Source: Chlorobiota bacterium (lineage in GTDB: Bacteria; Bacteroidota; Ignavibacteria; Ignavibacteriales; Ignavibacteriaceae). From it: DNA of 6,515 nt. Positions 5,312 through 6,515 of this stretch are shown piece after piece (position 1 is the first letter of the stretch; each line of letters starts with the position of its first letter). The stretch spans positions 1 through 6,515 of the forward strand of contig RHKR01000138.1 in NCBI GenBank assembly GCA_008363265.1. Direction: 5' to 3'. The notes beneath the pieces were generated by a model, which did not search any database, was not told the DNA's origin, and was given only the letters and a program-made list of their open reading frames with translations. The translations under genes were made by a program, and so were the position numbers.

Positions 5312-6515
5312 CGGATTATACCCGAAATCGAAAGCTGCGCTTTCCCGTTTCCACCGTCCGATTTAATGGATACTCTGAGTGGATTTACTGCCGCTGTGTC
5401 GACGACATCCCTGATCGTGAACGAAAAACTTGTCCAGCTTCTGCTTTGGGTGTCAGGCAACGTTAAAGATTTATCACCCGAAAGTTCATAGTCTTTCCCT
5501 TCCACCGCGACAGTTATCGAAGTCCCCTCTGTCAGAGGGTTGTTGTGCTGATCCATCACTGTGTAAATAAATGACTGTGAACCCTTATTGGGAATATCAA
5601 ACGAAGTGGGACTGACTGTTATAAACGGCAAACCTGAGAAAAGCACTAAACATGACTCCTGAATAGTTGCTTTGTTCTCATCAATGGTCGAACCGGTTAT
5701 TGTCGCAAATCCGGGTCCAAAAGTGGGGTGAGTCGGAAGTGGATTGGCAGAATAGAGACTTACAGTAGCAATTCCCATATCGGATGTGAGAGCTGAACCC
5801 CCGATTATTCCTCCGTCCGTATTGAAATAGACTGCTATTCCGGGACGGACCGGGTTGGAGTATTTGTCACCTACATAGGCTGTGATATCATCGAACACTC
5901 CAAATCTGTTGTAGCCGGGAATGTTAAGCTTGGCCGGTACCACACTGAAGTGTGCCAGATCGGGCAAACCGCCGTGTATCGTTACAGGAACAGGGATCGA
6001 AGTGATCGTCTTGCCGTCAGAAGTGACAGTGGCAGCCACCTGCACAACACCTGCCTTCGTACCTGAAGTGAGCACGACAGACGCGTTTCCGCTGGCATCA
6101 GACCTTACCACCGCAGGATAGAGTGATGCACCCGACCCGGGCGATGCTCCCAGGGCAAAAGAGACATTTACCGCATTCTCAAGGTCGAGCGGCACTCCGA
6201 AAGAGTCGACAACCGTGAATACGAGTTGAACCGACTCAAGACTTCCCGCTCCTCTGATCCCGATATTCGGGACTGATGTCGACGCAAGATAAAGCGAGGC
6301 CGGTTTCCGGGTGGTTCCTGAACCCCCGCCTGTTCCTGTAGACTTTAACAGTAATTTTGTTGCAGACAAGGTTCTTCCTGCCACGGCGAAAACGTTGGTT
6401 GTATCGGGAGTGTAACCTTCTTTTTGAGCCACAACCCTAAGATCCATCCCGCCTGTAACTGAGAACTCGATCGTGTATTTTCCATTGGCGTCGGTAAACC
6501 CGTGCTTCACAACAG
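5308..6515 (-). CDS. Ig-like / invasin-type domain surface or secreted protein, 5' partial
   Basis: The frame runs off the right edge, so the N-terminus (signal peptide or lipobox) is not visible; the GTG at 6510 is an ordinary internal valine. About 402 residues are seen, numbered here from that GTG. They begin with the end of a carboxypeptidase-regulatory-like beta-sandwich (TDANGKYTI ... VVAQKEGYTP, about 6-35). After a Gly/Ser/Thr linker (about 57-68) come three Ig-like units. Unit 1 (about 71-178) has FTVVDSFGVPL then SDASGNASVVLTSGTKAG, the Big-1/invasin pattern. Unit 2 is about 185-290 (AYVGDKYSNPV ... SDMGIATVSL). Unit 3 is about 297-398 (ITVSPTSFDIPNKGSQSF ... VMDQHNNPL). The chain ends at SISGIIR with no LPXTG-type signal, membrane helix or Por-type sorting tail, so anchoring, if any, must be N-terminal. 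Such proteins act in adhesion or as surface scaffolds in the FCB group; the specific role is unknown. One cysteine is visible (287). Confidence 0.8.
   Translation of the reverse strand, partial: VVKHGFTDANGKYTIEFSVTGGMDLRVVAQKEGYTPDTTNVFAVAGRTLSATKLLLKSTGTGGGSGTTRKPASLYLASTSVPNIGIRGAGSLESVQLVFTVVDSFGVPLDLENAVNVSFALGASPGSGASLYPAVVRSDASGNASVVLTSGTKAGVVQVAATVTSDGKTITSIPVPVTIHGGLPDLAHFSVVPAKLNIPGYNRFGVFDDITAYVGDKYSNPVRPGIAVYFNTDGGIIGGSALTSDMGIATVSLYSANPLPTHPTFGPGFATITGSTIDENKATIQESCLVLFSGLPFITVSPTSFDIPNKGSQSFIYTVMDQHNNPLTEGTSITVAVEGKDYELSGDKSLTLPDTQSRSWTSFSFTIRDVVDTAAVNPLRVSIKSDGGNGKAQLSISGIIR

Noticed and set aside
1..6515. CRISPR array, IS element, tRNA/rRNA, attachment site or long direct repeats
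   Set aside because: Reading both strands showed no regularly spaced repeats, transposase motifs, cloverleaf sequences or terminal inverted repeats.

Overview
This 6.5 kb window is gene-dense bacterial DNA, with GC by eye a little under 50%. Its features suggest a member of the Bacteroidota/Chlorobiota/Ignavibacteriota (FCB) group. The reasons are a large Ig-like repeat protein with a carboxypeptidase-regulatory-like segment, mostly weak Shine-Dalgarno sites with A-rich leaders, and a kinase with an HD-N-N H-box fused to a receiver. The placement is inferred from protein style only; no marker gene is present.

Left third (2-3133, + strand): a tightly overlapping operon for the envelope-spanning part of a type IV pilus / type II secretion (T2SS)-like machine. 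Three reading frames hold the five parts usually called PilM, PilN, PilO, PilP and PilQ. The first is a PilM-like actin-fold tail joined to PilN (the GspL layout), entering from beyond the left edge. The second is PilO joined to a PilP/GspC-HR-like domain. The third is a short secretin with a signal peptide and apparently a single N-domain. Coding order follows the classical pilMNOPQ order. The genes overlap by 23 nt and then meet where the stop codon lies inside the next gene's Shine-Dalgarno site, so translational coupling is likely. The motor ATPases, the inner-membrane platform protein and the pilins are not in the window.

Middle (3187-4668): two signalling genes facing each other with 3 nt between their stops. 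One is a stand-alone CheY-like receiver (+). The other is a soluble hybrid histidine kinase without an input domain (-), made of an H-box/DHp, a HATPase and a C-terminal receiver. Neither has a DNA-binding output. They may form a small phosphorelay, possibly acting on the neighbouring secretion/pilus machine, but only adjacency supports that link.

Right (4724-6515): a membrane methyltransferase of the isoprenylcysteine carboxyl methyltransferase (ICMT)-like family (+), divergent from the kinase across a 55-nt gap. Its stop overlaps by 4 nt the stop of a large Ig-like/invasin-type secreted protein (-), whose start lies beyond the right edge.

The most noteworthy content is the compressed M-N / O-P / Q alignment complex: three polypeptides in place of five, an actin-like domain whose nucleotide motifs look degenerate, and a secretin reduced to roughly one N-domain plus the channel domain. 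No mobile element, CRISPR array, tRNA or rRNA is seen, and no stretch longer than 55 bases lacks a gene.
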